Assembly (NCBI RefSeq): GCF_033807535.1
Contig: NZ_CP136856.1
Span: 3,028,501 to 3,092,500, forward strand
Direction of reading: 5' to 3'
Length of the DNA stretch: 64,000 bases
Source of the DNA: Oceanisphaera sp. IT1-181
GTDB taxonomy: Bacteria > Pseudomonadota > Gammaproteobacteria > Enterobacterales > Aeromonadaceae
Made by a program: the position numbers and the translations under genes
Part shown: one piece after another, positions 52,664-61,501 of the stretch
Layout of the letters: each line of letters begins with the position of its first letter
How positions within the stretch are numbered: position 1 is the first letter of the stretch
The notes under the pieces: generated by a model
What the model was told of the DNA's origin: nothing
Database searches by the model: none
The model's input: the letters and a program-made list of their open reading frames with translations, nothing else

Positions 52664-55600
52664 TTAAGCGCTCAGGTTAGGCGCCAGCCACTTTTCGGCT
52701 TGTTCGCGGGTCATGCCTGCCACATGGCATAAGACTCGGTCAATTGCATACCGATGCGCTTCTCTACGTCTAACCAGTCCCACAGCGTACCTTTTTCGGT
52801 GTGCTCAGGACAAGCCGGATAACCGGGAGCTGGGCGAATACCTACGTATTTTTCACGCACTAATTCTTCGTGGCTTAGCTGTTCATCCGCCGCATAACCC
52901 CAATGCTCACGGCGCACGCGCATGTGCAGATACTCGGCAAACGCTTCCGCCAAACGGTCGGCGACCGAGCCCGCCAAGATGGCGTTATAGTCATCTTCAT
53001 CTTCTTTATAACGACGAATGATGTCTTCTTCACCAATACCACCGGTCACCGCAAAACCGCCCACGTAATCGGGCTGAGTGCCTTTGGGTGCCACATAGTC
53101 GGCTAAGCAATAGTTAGGGAAACCGTCTTTCTTCTCGGTTTGTTGACGTAAGAAGCGCAAGGTTTGCAGCACCTCGGTGCGTGACTCATCCGCGTAAATT
53201 TCTACGTCGTCGCCCACGCTGTTTGCCGGGAATAAACCAATCACGCCGGCACAGCGCAAGGTGCCGTCTTTTCGAGCTTATCGAGCATGGCTTGCGCATC
53301 AATAAACAACTTAGTGGCTTCAACACCCACTACTTAATCTTCCAAGATGCGCGGATACTTACCGGCCATGCCCAGGTCATAAAGAACGGAGACCAGTCGA
53401 TGTATTCGCGTACCACAGAGATAGGCGAGTCATGAAATTCGTGCACACCCGGCTTTGCCGGTACCGGTGGCACATACGTTGCCCAGTCGATGTCCACTTT
53501 GTTCGCGCGTGCCTCAGCCAGCGTCACCGGCTTGGCGCGCGGCTTCTTACGGGCATGTTGATCGCGTACCACGTCGTATTCTTTGATTAAGCGCTCCACG
53601 AAGGCCGGCTTATTCTCTTTGCTAAGCAAGGTTTGCACCACGCCTACCGCGCGGGAAGCATTAGACACATAGACCACAGGATGATCGTAGTTTTGCTCAA
53701 TCTTCACCGCAGTATGCGCCTTAGAAGTAGTGGCCCCCCCAATGAGCAACGGCATGGTAAAGCCTTGGCGCTGCATCTCTTGCGCCACGTGCACCATTTC
53801 ATCGAGAGATGGGGTGATAAGGCCCGATAAGCCGATCATATCCGCATTCACTTCGCGGGCGGTCTGCAAGATTTTCTCGCACGGTACCATCACGCCTAAG
53901 TCGATCACTTCGAAGTTATTACACTGCAGTACCACGCCGACGATATTCTTACCGATATCGTGTACGTCGCCTTTAACCGTGGCCATCACTACGCGGCCAT
54001 TGGTTTGGCCGACTTCTTTGCTGGCCTCAATGTAGGGATTTAAGTGGGCTACGGCGCGTTTCATCACCCGTGCGGACTTCACCACTTGCGGTAAGAACAT
54101 CTTACCGGCACCAAATAAGTCACCGACCACGTTCATGCCGTCCATCAGCGGACCTTCAATTACGTCTAATGGACGTACTGCTTCAAGGCGGGCTTCTTCG
54201 GTGTCTTCTTCGATAAAGTCCGTTAAACCCTTGACCAGTGAATGCGCCAAGCGCTCATTCACGCCCCAGGTACGCCATTCTAAATCACGGGGGTCTATGG
54301 TTTCACCGCCGCTATTACGATAACGCTCGGCAACTTCCAGCAGTGCTTCGGTGGCGCCGTCATTCTCGTTGAGCACTACGGCGATGACTTTCTCTTTCAG
54401 CTCCGGCTCAATATCTTCATAAATCGCCAGCTGACCGGCGTTAACGATACCCATATCCATACCATTGCGCACTGCATGATACAAAAACACCGAGTGGATC
54501 GCTTCGCGCACCACTTCATTACCACGGAACGAGAATGACACGTTCGATACGCCACCGGAGATCATGGCGTGGGGCAAGTTAGCCTTGATGTCTTTGACTA
54601 CTTCGATGAATTCCACCGCGTAGTTGTTGTGCTCTTCGATACCCGTCGCCACGGCGAAGATATTAGGGTCGAAGATAATATCTTCCGGCGGGAAGCCAAC
54701 TTCATCCACCAAGATGCGATAGGCGCGCTCACAAATTTCATACTTACTCTCGCGGGTATCCGCTTGGCCTACTTCATCGAACGCCATCACGATCACGGCG
54801 GCACCATAACGGCGCACCAATTTGGCCTGCTCGATAAACTGCTCAACGCCTTCTTTCATCGAGATGGAGTTCACTATGCCCTTGCCCTGAATACACTTAA
54901 GGTCGGCTTCGATCACTTCCCACTTCGAGGAGTCAATCATGATGGGCACGCGCGAGATATCCGGCTCACCGGCAATCAGGTTCAAAAAACGCGTCATACA
55001 GGCTTTCGAGTCCAACATGCCTTCATCCATGTTGATATCGATGATCTGGGCGCCACTTTCTACCTGTTGCAGCGCCACTTGTAGCGCTTCGTCGTACTGC
55101 TCTTCTTTGATCAGACGCTTAAACTTGGCCGAGCCAGTAACGTTAGTCCGCTCACCTACGTTCACAAACATGGTGTCGGAAAAAATATTAAAAGGCTCAA
55201 GGCCCGCCAAGCGACAAGCGGGGGCAATTTTTGGCAGCATCCGCGGCTTAATGCCCGCCACCGCTTCAGCCATCACCCGAATATGCTCAGGCGTGGAGCC
55301 ACAGCAACCACCCACCAAGTTTAAGAAGCCACTCTCGGCCCATTCGCGAATATGCTCAGCCATCTCAAAGGCTTCTAAGTCATATTCCCCAAAGGCGTTT
55401 GGCAAACCAGCATTGGGATGCGCAGACACATAAGTTTCACTGATCCGCGACAGCTCTTGCACGTATTGGCGCAATTCGTTAGGGCCTAGCGCACAGTTCA
55501 AACCAAAGGAGAGGGGATTGGCATGGCGTAACGAATGATAAAAGGCTTCGGTGGTTTGGCCGGTAAGAGTTCGGCCAGAGGCATCGGTAATGGTGCCCGA

Positions 55601-56009
55601 GATCATCACTGGAATGCGGGTGCCCAACTTATCGAACAGCGTTTCAATGGCGAATACTGCCGCTTTGGCATTAAGCGTATCGAAGATAGTTTCGATCATG
55701 ATCAGGTGGGAGCCACCGTCGATCAGCGCTTGGGTCGCTTCCGTATACGCGACCACTAATTGGTCGAAGGACACGTTACGGTAACCCGCATCGTTTACAT
55801 CCGGCGAGATAGAGGCGGTACGGTTGGCTAAGCACCAATAAATCGTTATTACCTTTAAGATCGGACGGCCAATCAGCGAAGCGTTCGCCACGGTAAGCCG
55901 CTTCATCCAGTCGGTGGGACTGGATCATGGTGCCCATGCCCCCGTCAATAATAAGAATACGTTCGGCAAGTGCCTGTTCGAGCTGGGAGAAAACGGGGGA
56001 TCTGGACAC
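52664..56009 (-). pseudogene. metH: Cobalamin-dependent methionine synthase, broken by several lesions
   Basis: MetH transfers a methyl group from methyltetrahydrofolate via B12 to homocysteine. The start is GTG at 56,009 with AGGAG ahead. The frame reads normally to LLVLSQP, then jumps into a different frame at NRTASISPDVN (junction 55,821-55,827), losing about 75 residues of the homocysteine domain. The central part is intact: Zn cysteines in GLNCALGP and GGCCGSTP, the folate domain, and the B12 motif DVHDIGKNI. Near 53,380 a 1-nt loss shifts FFMTWAMAGKYPRILED; near 53,334 a TAA replaces an expected GAA; near 53,274 a second 1-nt loss occurs in an A run. The activation domain continues to ESYAMW, then loses about 35 residues and resumes out of frame as GMTREQAEKWLAPNLSA. 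Residue counts compare with E. coli MetH from memory. The result cannot be a working enzyme unless these are sequencing errors. Confidence 0.88.
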
Positions 56010-56153
56010 TGTTAACTCCTGTTACAACCTGATTCCGTAAGCCGTCGCCATGTTATCACACAAAGCCCAATGCGAAATCTAGGCATCCACAGCTCCGAGC
56101 TGAATATATTCGCTCAGTCTTACCAAAGTGAAGAAATTTAGCGCAGTTTTTAT

Positions 56154-56432
56154 TAGGGTCTGTTGACCTTTCGAGATGATTTTTGCAGCAGTGTGTGGAG
56201 TCTTTATACAAGGCATCGCTTGTGCCATGGAGTCACTCTCCACTTTCCCATAAATACGAACGATAACGCCGTAGAAAGGTTCCACAAATACTGCCCTCCG
56301 AGTTCGGCTAAACACGTTTTTCTCTTTGTTGAGTGGGAGTTTGCTTAGAGCGCTAGGCTACACCCCACTCGCCGCGATAAAAACGCGTTTAACTCGAACA
56401 AAACTTAACCGCGAAAGGTCAGCAGACCCTAG
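56154..56432. mobile_element. MITE-like element with 18-bp terminal inverted repeats and TA target duplication
   Basis: The left end GGGTCTGTTGACCTTTCG (56,156-56,173) and right end CGAAAGGTCAGCAGACCC (56,413-56,430) are inverted repeats with 17 of 18 matches. Both are flanked by TA (56,154-56,155 and 56,431-56,432). The 275-bp interior has no transposase; a 78-aa minus-strand frame crosses its edge and looks incidental. This fits a non-autonomous element mobilised by a TA-targeting transposase (for example IS630/Tc1-type), though the family cannot be named from sequence alone. The rest of 56,010-56,527 has no other feature. Confidence 0.8.
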
Positions 56433-56527
56433 TGATGAGTTCGCGATTAAGGCACAATACGGCACGGGCGAAGACCCGCTAACTTAGCTTGCAACTATAA
56501 TAAAATATCTAATCGGAACTGTCCTAA

Positions 56528-57817
56528 ATGAGCGTCTATTACACTTTGTGTTTTTTGGCGGCCACGGCGATCACCATTGCCTTCGTCAATCAATACATAA
56601 TGAAAATTCAAACCACCATTGCCATTACCTTTGGCGCCCTGATTATCTCCATCCTCATGTTAGTGCTCGGCAAAACCACCTGGCCCGAGCTTCAGCAACA
56701 CGCAGTCACTACCCTCGAAACCGTCGATTTTGGCGAATTCCTGTTACAAGGTATTCTCGGATTTTTGCTGTTTGCCGGTGGCCTTGGCATTAACTTGCCG
56801 GCCATGAAGAGCCAAAAGTGGGAAATTTTCGTACTGGTTATTTTTGGGGTGATAACTTCCATTGCCGTGGTCGCCGTCGGCCTGTGGTTGTTGGCCTATG
56901 CAGCCAGCATTCCACTGCCCTTTATTTACTGCCTGCTGTTTGGCGCACTTATCTCGCCTACCGACCCCATAGCCGTGCTCGCGATTGTGAAAAAACTGGG
57001 CGCACCAGAACAGATTGCCATTCAAATTGAAGGCGAGTCGCTGTTTAATGACGGTATTGGCCTGGTGATCTTCATGACCATTTTTGCGGTAGCATTTAGT
57101 GGTACCGACGCCACCTTTAGCTCAGTGGCCGCCCTATTCACCCATGAAGCCATTGGCGGCATCATTTTCGGTGCCCTGCTGGGTCTGATGTCCCACGTGA
57201 TGATCAGCGCTACCGACGACGGCTCCATGGAGCTGTTAATGACCTTGTGTATTCCTACCGCCGGCTTTGCACTGGCTAACGTACTGGGTGTCTCGGGCGC
57301 ACTGGCCATGGTGGTGGCCGGTATCATGATCGGTAACTGGACCCGCTACACCGGTTTTACCGAGCAGAGTGAAAAATACCTGGATCAGTTCTGGCATCTA
57401 CTGGATGAGTTTTTAAACGCGATCTTGTTCCTGTTGATTGGTCTGGCCATGTTGTTGGTCGAGTTTCACTGGCAAGCCTGGATTCTGATGCTGGGCGCCA
57501 TTCCGTTAGTACTGGTCAGTCGTTTTATCAGCGTCGCCCTGCCTTACGTGGGCTTTCGCCGCTTTCGCAGTTACAACAAATACTCGATTCGGATCCTGAC
57601 TTGGGGCGGGCTGCGCGGCGGGCTATCACTGGCCATGGCGCTCTCGATTCCGGTTGGCGTCAAGCTCGGTGCCGATGGTCAGATTGAATTGCGCGACGTG
57701 ATTTTAATGATGACCTACGCCATAGTGCTGTTCTCGATTATCGTACAAGGCATGACCATAACGCCGATGATCAACAAGGCCAAGGCCGCCGAAAAAGCCG
57801 GCTTTCCGATTGATTGA
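56528..57817 (+). CDS. CPA1-family Na+(K+)/H+ antiporter
   Basis: The product is 429 aa with 11-12 hydrophobic segments. It carries the CPA1 signatures LFGALISPTDPIAVLAIVK (SPTDP at 143-147) and IEGESLFNDGIGLVIF (Asn-Asp at 174-175, the ion-binding site). RILTWGGLRGGLSLAMALSIP near the end contains the conserved arginine. It exports Na+ or K+ in exchange for protons across the inner membrane. The specific ion cannot be told. No strong ribosome-binding site precedes the ATG. Confidence 0.9.
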   Translation: MSVYYTLCFLAATAITIAFVNQYIMKIQTTIAITFGALIISILMLVLGKTTWPELQQHAVTTLETVDFGEFLLQGILGFLLFAGGLGINLPAMKSQKWEIFVLVIFGVITSIAVVAVGLWLLAYAASIPLPFIYCLLFGALISPTDPIAVLAIVKKLGAPEQIAIQIEGESLFNDGIGLVIFMTIFAVAFSGTDATFSSVAALFTHEAIGGIIFGALLGLMSHVMISATDDGSMELLMTLCIPTAGFALANVLGVSGALAMVVAGIMIGNWTRYTGFTEQSEKYLDQFWHLLDEFLNAILFLLIGLAMLLVEFHWQAWILMLGAIPLVLVSRFISVALPYVGFRRFRSYNKYSIRILTWGGLRGGLSLAMALSIPVGVKLGADGQIELRDVILMMTYAIVLFSIIVQGMTITPMINKAKAAEKAGFPID

Positions 57818-57920
57818 ATAATACCGTGAGGGGTGAGGTGTAAGTCGTGAGGGGTAGACATAAATCATCATCCTCATCGCCAAAATGATGACTTCACCTT
57901 GAGCTTAATCAACTCTCGAT

Positions 57921-57954
57921 AAAAAGCCCTTCACTTAAAGTGAGGGGCTTTTTC
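57921..57954. terminator. Bidirectional terminator between the antiporter gene and metA
   Basis: A 14-bp stem AAAAAGCCCTTCAC / GTGAGGGGCTTTTT with one wobble pair and a 5-nt loop has runs of A and T on both sides. Confidence 0.85.
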
Positions 57955-57997
57955 TTGGGTCAGCAACGGAGAATTAATGAGTGAAGGCAGTTATTTT

Positions 57998-58020
57998 TGT
58001 AGGGTCGAATTTATTCGACC
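57998..58020. repeat. GTAGGGTCGAA palindromic repeat, degenerate
   Basis: GGTCGAA (58,003-58,009) and TTCGACC (58,014-58,020) pair, with TTGTAG on the left outer side as in the perfect palindrome at 4383. The right outer arm is lost. Confidence 0.45.
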
Positions 58021-58077
58021 TCTTTGGCTGTAGCTTTGATGTTATCCCGTCCGCTTTAACCCTCATTTCTCACGCAT

Positions 58078-59022
58078 TCAGTCTCTGGTTAGCGATTCGC
58101 CGGTAGCACTTAAGGTGTTCAAGTCATAAGGCGTTAGCTGGTAAACATGGTAGTTGAGCCAGTTAGCAAACAACAAATGGCCATGACTGCGCCACGTCGC
58201 CCTCGGTAAATTACCCGCATTATCATCTGGGTAATAGTTTTCTGGCATCTGCGGCGCTATGCCTACTTCTAGGTCGCGCTGATATTCATTATCCAGTGTA
58301 TGAGGATCGTACTCAGGATGACCGGTCACAAACACTTGCCGCCCATCAGGGCTAGCCGCTAAGTAGACGCCTACTTTATCGGACGCCGCCAAGATTTTTA
58401 AATCGGTTTTTTCCCGTAACAGCTCCACCGGAAAGTCTGCATAGCGAGAATGCGGCGCAAGAAATACATCATCGAAACCGCGCACTAACGGGTCGTAGCC
58501 GCCTAAGTTCTGGTGCTCATAAACGCCCGATAACTTCTCTAACCGAGTGCGTTTATCCAAGCCATATAAAATCTTCAAGCCCGCCTGCGCCGCCCAACAT
58601 AGAAACAGCGTAGAGGTCACATGGCTCTTCGCCCAGTCCACAATCTGCTCTATTTTGTCCCAGTAAACCACATCACAAAAGTCGGTCAGGCCCAGTGGCG
58701 CACCGGTAATGATAAGACCGTCATAGAACTGATCTTTAATCTGCTCAAAATCATGATAGAAACTTTCTAGATGCGACTGAGGGGTGTTTTTTGACGGCCG
58801 GTCGTCAATGCGCAGCAAGTCGACATTAATTTGTAACGGCGAGTTCGATAACATTCGCAGTAACTGATTTTCAGTTTCTATTTTCTTGGGCATTAAATTA
58901 AGCAGCAACACCCGCATCGGGCGAATTTCCTGATTAACTGCGCGAGTCTCCGTCATCACGAAGATGTTTTCCTGAGACAGGACATTAGCCGCTGGCAGGC
59001 GATCGGGAATTCTAATGGGCAT
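58078..59022 (-). CDS. metA: Homoserine O-succinyltransferase MetA
   Basis: MetA activates homoserine with succinyl-CoA, the first step of methionine synthesis. The product is 314 aa with nucleophile C142 in LFLCWAAQAG, the catalytic pair in VTGHPEYDPHTL (His235, Glu237) and the usual N-terminus MPIRIPDRLPAANVL. The ATG at 59,020-59,022 has CTGGAG ahead. Whether it uses succinyl- or acetyl-CoA depends on one residue I cannot assign safely. MetJ-type boxes lie just upstream, so it should be repressed by methionine/SAM. Confidence 0.94.
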   Translation of the reverse strand: MPIRIPDRLPAANVLSQENIFVMTETRAVNQEIRPMRVLLLNLMPKKIETENQLLRMLSNSPLQINVDLLRIDDRPSKNTPQSHLESFYHDFEQIKDQFYDGLIITGAPLGLTDFCDVVYWDKIEQIVDWAKSHVTSTLFLCWAAQAGLKILYGLDKRTRLEKLSGVYEHQNLGGYDPLVRGFDDVFLAPHSRYADFPVELLREKTDLKILAASDKVGVYLAASPDGRQVFVTGHPEYDPHTLDNEYQRDLEVGIAPQMPENYYPDDNAGNLPRATWRSHGHLLFANWLNYHVYQLTPYDLNTLSATGESLTRD

Positions 59023-59049
59023 GAGCTTACTCCAGTACAACGGAACTAA

Positions 59050-59073
59050 GAAAGTCTAGACATCTAGAACTCT
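59050..59073 (-). promoter_or_regulatory. Tandem MetJ boxes upstream of metA
   Basis: Three adjoining 8-mers, GAAAGTCT, AGACATCT and AGAACTCT, match the MetJ operator AGACGTCT at 5, 7 and 6 of 8 positions. They lie 28 bp upstream of the metA start, in the metA/cinA-like divergent spacer. MetJ binds such tandem boxes cooperatively. Confidence 0.65.
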
Positions 59074-59166
59074 ACAACAAAGTGGCCAATCTTGTCATCC
59101 TCAACGTGTGCCAAAGGCTCAAGATACGCTAATATCGGGGGCAACACCCTTAAAGGAAAGACTATT

Positions 59167-60345
59167 ATGGAACCTGTTATTGAACTGGTGAGCACGGGCG
59201 ACGAGGTATTGACCGGCTTAATCACAGATACCAATGCCGGCTGGTTGTCTCAATTGCTGCTCGAGCAAGGCTGGCAAGTGCGCCGTCGCTTCACCGTCGG
59301 TGACGATAAGGCCGATTTAGTCGAGTTATTCGAACAGCGCAGTCATCAAGCAGACATAGTGATCGTCAATGGCGGCTTAGGCCCCACCTCGGATGATATT
59401 AGTGCAGAGGCCATGGCCGATGCCGCAGGTATACCTTTAGAGCTCAATCAGTATTGGCTTGAAGTCATGCAGCAAAAATACAGCAATCGTAACCGCGAAA
59501 TGCCCAAGAGCAACAACAAACAAGCCATGCTGCCTCAAGGTGCGGAGTTAGTTGATAATCCGGTCGGCACCGCCTGTGGTTTCGCCGTTAAGCTTAATCG
59601 CGCCACCTTCTTTTTTACCCCAGGGGTGCCCTCTGAGCTAAAGGTGATGATGAACGATGAAATACTGCCGCGCTTGCGTCGCCAACTGGGTGACAATGGA
59701 CGCAGCCAAGTACGCCGCTTCTTTCTATTTGGCCTATCCGAGTCCGGCTTAAGCGACAAACTTGATGCTCTCACTTGGCCCGCAGGTATTGCGCTAGGTT
59801 ATCGCGCTAATCTGCCAACCATAGAAGTGAAGCTTATCATCGACACCGCGAATGCCGAGTCCATAGCGCAAGCCGAAGCCCAATTGCTCGCCCAAGTCGG
59901 CACGCACCTGATCGCCCGAGACAACATGGACTTTACCGCCAGTCTAGGACCCATGTTACTCGATAAAGACTTAATGATTTTTGAAGATGCCAGCGGTGGG
60001 CGCCTAACTGATACCATCAGTACTATCACTCGAGAGTTTGAAGGCCACTATCTTGCCGGCTTGCCAGACGAAGCTGAAGAACTGGCTCATTGGCTACAGA
60101 AATCCGCACGCCCCCTCACCTTAGCCATAGGTGCAGCTGGCCCTAAAGGGGTGCCAGTAGCATTAAAAACGCAGACTGGCTGCTATGTACAAACTTTGCA
60201 GATGCACTTTCGTGATCCGCTGTCACAGCGCCGTTTATTAGCTTTCTCTGCATTAGATATGCTGCGTCGTTACCTAATGAATGAAACGGTAATGATCGAC
60301 TACGACATATTGCCCTGTAGCGAGCGCGTCACCCTATCGGTGTAA
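59167..60345 (+). CDS. CinA-like molybdopterin-binding-domain protein (YfaY type)
   Basis: The product is 392 aa. The N-terminal domain (about 1-165) is the MoCF/CinA fold, with STGDEVLTGLITDTNAGWLSQ and VNGGLGPTSDD. The C-terminal part weakly resembles the PncC nicotinamide-mononucleotide amidase region (DKDLMIFEDASGGRLTDTIST) but lacks its usual strong motifs, as in E. coli YfaY. The ATG at 59,167 follows AAAGGAAAG; an upstream 25-codon extension is unlikely. Enzymatic activity on NMN is therefore doubtful. Confidence 0.85.
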   Translation: MEPVIELVSTGDEVLTGLITDTNAGWLSQLLLEQGWQVRRRFTVGDDKADLVELFEQRSHQADIVIVNGGLGPTSDDISAEAMADAAGIPLELNQYWLEVMQQKYSNRNREMPKSNNKQAMLPQGAELVDNPVGTACGFAVKLNRATFFFTPGVPSELKVMMNDEILPRLRRQLGDNGRSQVRRFFLFGLSESGLSDKLDALTWPAGIALGYRANLPTIEVKLIIDTANAESIAQAEAQLLAQVGTHLIARDNMDFTASLGPMLLDKDLMIFEDASGGRLTDTISTITREFEGHYLAGLPDEAEELAHWLQKSARPLTLAIGAAGPKGVPVALKTQTGCYVQTLQMHFRDPLSQRRLLAFSALDMLRRYLMNETVMIDYDILPCSERVTLSV

Positions 60346-60351
60346 AAAGCA

Positions 60352-60379
60352 AAGAGGGCAACATTAGTGTCGCCCTCTT
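60352..60379 (+). terminator. Possible terminator after the CinA-like gene
   Basis: An 8-bp stem AAGAGGGC / GCCCTCTT with a 12-nt loop lies 7 bp past the stop; T residues follow about 12 bp later. Confidence 0.55.
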
Positions 60380-60424
60380 CTTGGTGTTTTTACTTAGCTT
60401 ACCGCTGATAGCTACCCGAAGGGT

Positions 60425-61144
60425 CTAGCCCTGCAATCGCCACTTGGTAAGCAACGTTTCCACAGGCCTCACCATAGCTTCAGTAAATCGTTCCGCTAAA
60501 GGAGTATGAAACAACCAAGCGCCGGTGATCAAAGCCAAAGGCAGCGAACCACAAATGAAATCAGTAAACCAATGGGCCCCCGACATTACGCGTGGCATCG
60601 CCAGAATAAACACCAAGGGCGCGACTGCATATAGGTAACGGCGCGGAAAACGATAGCAAGCAAACAGTAAGAAAGTCGCAAAGCCAATGCCGTGATCGCT
60701 GGGAAACGAATCGCCAGACGCATCTTTGGCTTTAATATCAGGCACCAACAGACTCACACGCTCGGCTTGCTCATACACGACCGTGGGGCTCGCGCGTTCA
60801 ATGGGTAAAGCCTTACCTGCCGCCGCCTGCAGCGAGAAGCAGCCCGCCATCAATAACAATAAACAGCCCATCTTCGCCCGATCACGGCCCTTCAGCTGCC
60901 AAGCATGAGAAAACACAAAGCCTGCCATTAACAGTGCCACCGCACCATCAATCCAGCGCTGGTTAACCACGGCCACCATATGAGCAAAACCCGGTACCGT
61001 CACTAGCCGATTATTGAACCACCAAAAAATGCTTTCATCTAGGCTTTGCCAATAACCAAAATACCAAGTAAAAAACAGACCTAAAGCCAGCAATTGAAGT
61101 GCCAACCAGCCTTTAATATCCCAGCGCATATTCGTATCTTTCAT
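60425..61144 (-). CDS. PAP2-family phosphatase, LpxT-like (lipid A 1-phosphate modifying)
   Basis: The product is 239 aa with about six hydrophobic segments. The PAP2 motifs are KALPIERASP at about 111-120, GDSFPSDHG at about 144-152 and RVMSGAHWFTD at about 185-195 (catalytic histidines 151 and 191). RASPTVVYEQAERVS and KDASGDSFPSDHG closely resemble E. coli LpxT (YeiU), which moves phosphate from undecaprenyl diphosphate to lipid A. A general undecaprenyl-diphosphatase role is the alternative. The start is uncertain: ATGs at 61,144 and 61,129 both suit; the longer open frame extends into the rRNA terminator. Confidence 0.82.
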   Translation of the reverse strand: MKDTNMRWDIKGWLALQLLALGLFFTWYFGYWQSLDESIFWWFNNRLVTVPGFAHMVAVVNQRWIDGAVALLMAGFVFSHAWQLKGRDRAKMGCLLLLMAGCFSLQAAAGKALPIERASPTVVYEQAERVSLLVPDIKAKDASGDSFPSDHGIGFATFLLFACYRFPRRYLYAVAPLVFILAMPRVMSGAHWFTDFICGSLPLALITGAWLFHTPLAERFTEAMVRPVETLLTKWRLQG

Positions 61145-61230
61145 CTTTAAATGGGGCCTTTTTATACCAGATTGCCGAGAATATTTCAGTGGAACGCTGA
61201 AATAAACAACAGTACTGAGTTGCAGACAAA

Positions 61231-61262
61231 AAAAAGCCCGACTCTTTCGAATCGGGCTTTTT
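61231..61262 (-). terminator. Terminator of the rRNA operon
   Basis: An 11-bp stem AAAAAGCCCGA / TCGGGCTTTTT with a 10-nt loop lies 9 bp past the 5S 3' end, followed on the minus strand by further Ts. Confidence 0.9.
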
Positions 61263-61270
61263 GAATTGGT

Positions 61271-61388
61271 TGCCTGGCAGTGACCTACTTTCACATGGCA
61301 GCTGCCACACTATCATCGGCGCGGCTGCGTTTCACTTCTGAGTTCGGCATGGGATCAGGTGGTTCCACAGCGCTATGGCCGCCAGGCA
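61271..61388 (-). rRNA. rrf: 5S ribosomal RNA
   Basis: The minus strand reads TGCCTGGCGGCCATAGCGC at the 5' end, contains CCATGCCGAACTCAGAAGTG in the middle and ends in CTGCCAGGCA, pairing with the start. The length is about 118 nt. Ends are set by helix I and may be off by 1-2 nt. It lies about 115 bp past the 23S gene with no tRNA in between. Confidence 0.96.
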
Positions 61389-61501
61389 TAAATTGTAATC
61401 TGGAAGGCTGATTTTGTATCAAAGCAGGTTTAGGTGCTCTGATTTAAATAATTTGTGTTTGTTGTTCTTGACCGCAAGGTCTCACACTTCTTGGGTGTTG
61501 T

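Larger units (their letters stand above)
57826..58080. repeat. Inverted pair of GTGARGN heptamer arrays between the antiporter and metA
   Basis: The left arm (57,826-57,860) reads GTGAGGG, GTGAGGT, GTAAGTC, GTGAGGG, GTAGACA, starting 8 bp past the antiporter stop. The right arm (about 58,053-58,080) reads CCCTCAT, TTCTCAC, GCATTCA and abuts the metA stop. Between them lie a terminator and a GGTCGAA palindrome. Confidence 0.65.

Noticed and set aside
53259..53400. Programmed frameshifting in metH
   Set aside because: There are several lesions of different kinds, including deletions and a nonsense codon, and no slippery site with a pseudoknot.
56079..56315. A 78-aa minus-strand frame near the MITE
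   Set aside because: It crosses the left terminal repeat and has no family resemblance; probably incidental to the element.
61389..61501. A tRNA gene between 23S and 5S
   Set aside because: No cloverleaf or T-loop sequence is visible in this 113-bp spacer.
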